DNA from: a bacterium
GTDB taxonomy: Bacteria > Patescibacteriota > Microgenomatia > Levybacterales > UBA12049
NCBI GenBank assembly: GCA_021824155.1
Contig: JAKALN010000006.1
Coordinates: 1-38,081 of the forward strand
Reading direction: 5' to 3'
Length of the DNA: 38,081 nucleotides
Shown: in pieces, positions 37,575-38,081 of the stretch
How positions within the stretch are numbered: position 1 is the first letter of the stretch
Layout of the letters: each line of letters opens with the position of its first letter
Position numbers and translations under genes: made by a program
The notes under the pieces: model-generated
Told to the model about the DNA's origin: nothing
Databases searched by the model: none
The model's input: the letters and a program-made list of their open reading frames with translations, nothing else

Positions 37575-38081
37575 TTATTTTATTTCCTTGGCGCTTCCTA
37601 TGTAAAGGAATTTATCGTCGGAGACTGCGTCATATTTTCCTTCAAGAATGTCGTTAACGTCTTCGACTGTTGAAGTTTTGGGTACAAAAGCGCCTTTTTT
37701 GCCCGTTTGGTCTTGGGCGACAAAGAAGTTCTGAGTCATAAAATTCTTAATTCTTTTTGCCCTTTCATAAGTGATTCTGTCGTCATTTGAGAGCTCCGAT
37801 TCTCCGACTAAGGAAACAATCCTTTCCAAAGCAACAGACTGTTTTAATATGCTTTGGGTTCTTAAGGCTACTTCGTAGTGTAAATCTCCTACGATTTCTT
37901 TGTTTAAATTTGAAGAGGTAGAAGATAAAAGGTCAATTGCGGGAAGCCTTCCTTCCTGGTAGACGTTTCTGGATAAAACTACTGTTGAATCAAGGTAGGG
38001 AAGTACTGCCTGAACCCCCTGGTCCAAAATATCGTCGTTAGGTATATAAATTGCCTCTATTGTAGTGATTGAATTTTTCTT
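37575..38081 (-). CDS. atpD: ATP synthase beta subunit, C-terminal part (5' end outside window)
   Basis: The catalytic subunit of F1-ATPase; only the last 168 codons are in the window and the frame is open to the right edge. Recognisable stretches are TTIEAIYIPNDDILDQG, the near-invariant YLDSTVVLSRNVYQEGRLPA and IDLLSSTSSNL, HYEVALRTQSIL and FFVAQDQTGKKGAFV. It is intact as far as seen. Together with atpC it marks the end of an atp operon running leftwards. Confidence 0.93.
   Translation of the reverse strand, partial: KKNSITTIEAIYIPNDDILDQGVQAVLPYLDSTVVLSRNVYQEGRLPAIDLLSSTSSNLNKEIVGDLHYEVALRTQSILKQSVALERIVSLVGESELSNDDRITYERAKRIKNFMTQNFFVAQDQTGKKGAFVPKTSTVEDVNDILEGKYDAVSDDKFLYIGSAKEIK

Noticed and set aside
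1-38081. Recoded TGA (Absconditabacteria/Gracilibacteria type)
   Set aside because: TGA ends genes at natural places, for example 18011-18013 and 2047-2049, and conserved proteins are full length with the standard code.

Overview
The window reads as one contiguous, AT-rich chromosomal segment of a Candidate Phyla Radiation (Patescibacteria) bacterium, most likely in or near the Microgenomates. This placement is an inference from style, since no rRNA or phylogenetic marker was searched. Supporting signs are very large secreted surface proteins, free-standing S23-type four-helix-bundle genes, a split ComEC, near-absence of Shine-Dalgarno sites, and intergenic spaces filled with short imperfect palindromes. 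TGA works as a normal stop, so this is not one of the CPR lineages that recode it.

Layout. 1-4.25 kb: the 3' part of leuS, then a DNA-uptake set (comEA, a four-helix-bundle cassette, comEC channel, comEC nuclease-like MBL). 4.24-7.2 kb (minus): response regulator, two unknown small proteins and a sensor histidine kinase. 7.5-11.1 kb: argS, an M16 zinc protease and ndk. 11.2-12.6 kb (minus): a VKOR/DsbA-like pair for extracytoplasmic disulfide formation, plus tRNA-Arg(CCT) and tRNA-Pro(CGG). 12.65-14.7 kb: sortase, convergent with a PEGA/beta-propeller protein. 14.9-20.9 kb: mreB, a WecG/TagA-type glycosyltransferase, a GT4 glycosyltransferase coupled to trehalose-6-phosphate synthase, and a GalT-like uridylyltransferase. 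20.9-36.5 kb: a cell-surface locus with seven large secreted or anchored proteins (two DUF916-like, two sharing a two-cysteine domain, a fibronectin-like one, a 932-residue adhesin-like one and a 944-residue M23-peptidase one), an excisionase-type HTH plus PIN-like pair translationally coupled to one of them, and a second four-helix-bundle cassette. 36.6-38.1 kb: a small membrane protein and the distal end of the ATP synthase operon (atpD, atpC).

How it fits together. DNA uptake, disulfide formation, sortase, cell-shape and envelope-glycan functions all serve the envelope, and the second half supplies surface proteins that could use the oxidising VKOR/DsbA pair (conserved Cys pairs) and possibly the sortase.

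The most unusual layer is the repeat fraction. At least four families of imperfect palindromes (called A-D below) occupy gene junctions and in places are translated. They form N-terminal or signal-peptide coding sequence of two surface proteins, sit inside leuS, comEC and argS in frame, and bracket both four-helix-bundle genes as complementary ends, like rRNA intervening sequences found outside rRNA. Several genes have -35/-10 boxes placed so that transcription would begin at or next to the start codon, suggesting widespread leaderless mRNAs. A 21-codon ORF with a near-consensus Shine-Dalgarno is a striking exception.
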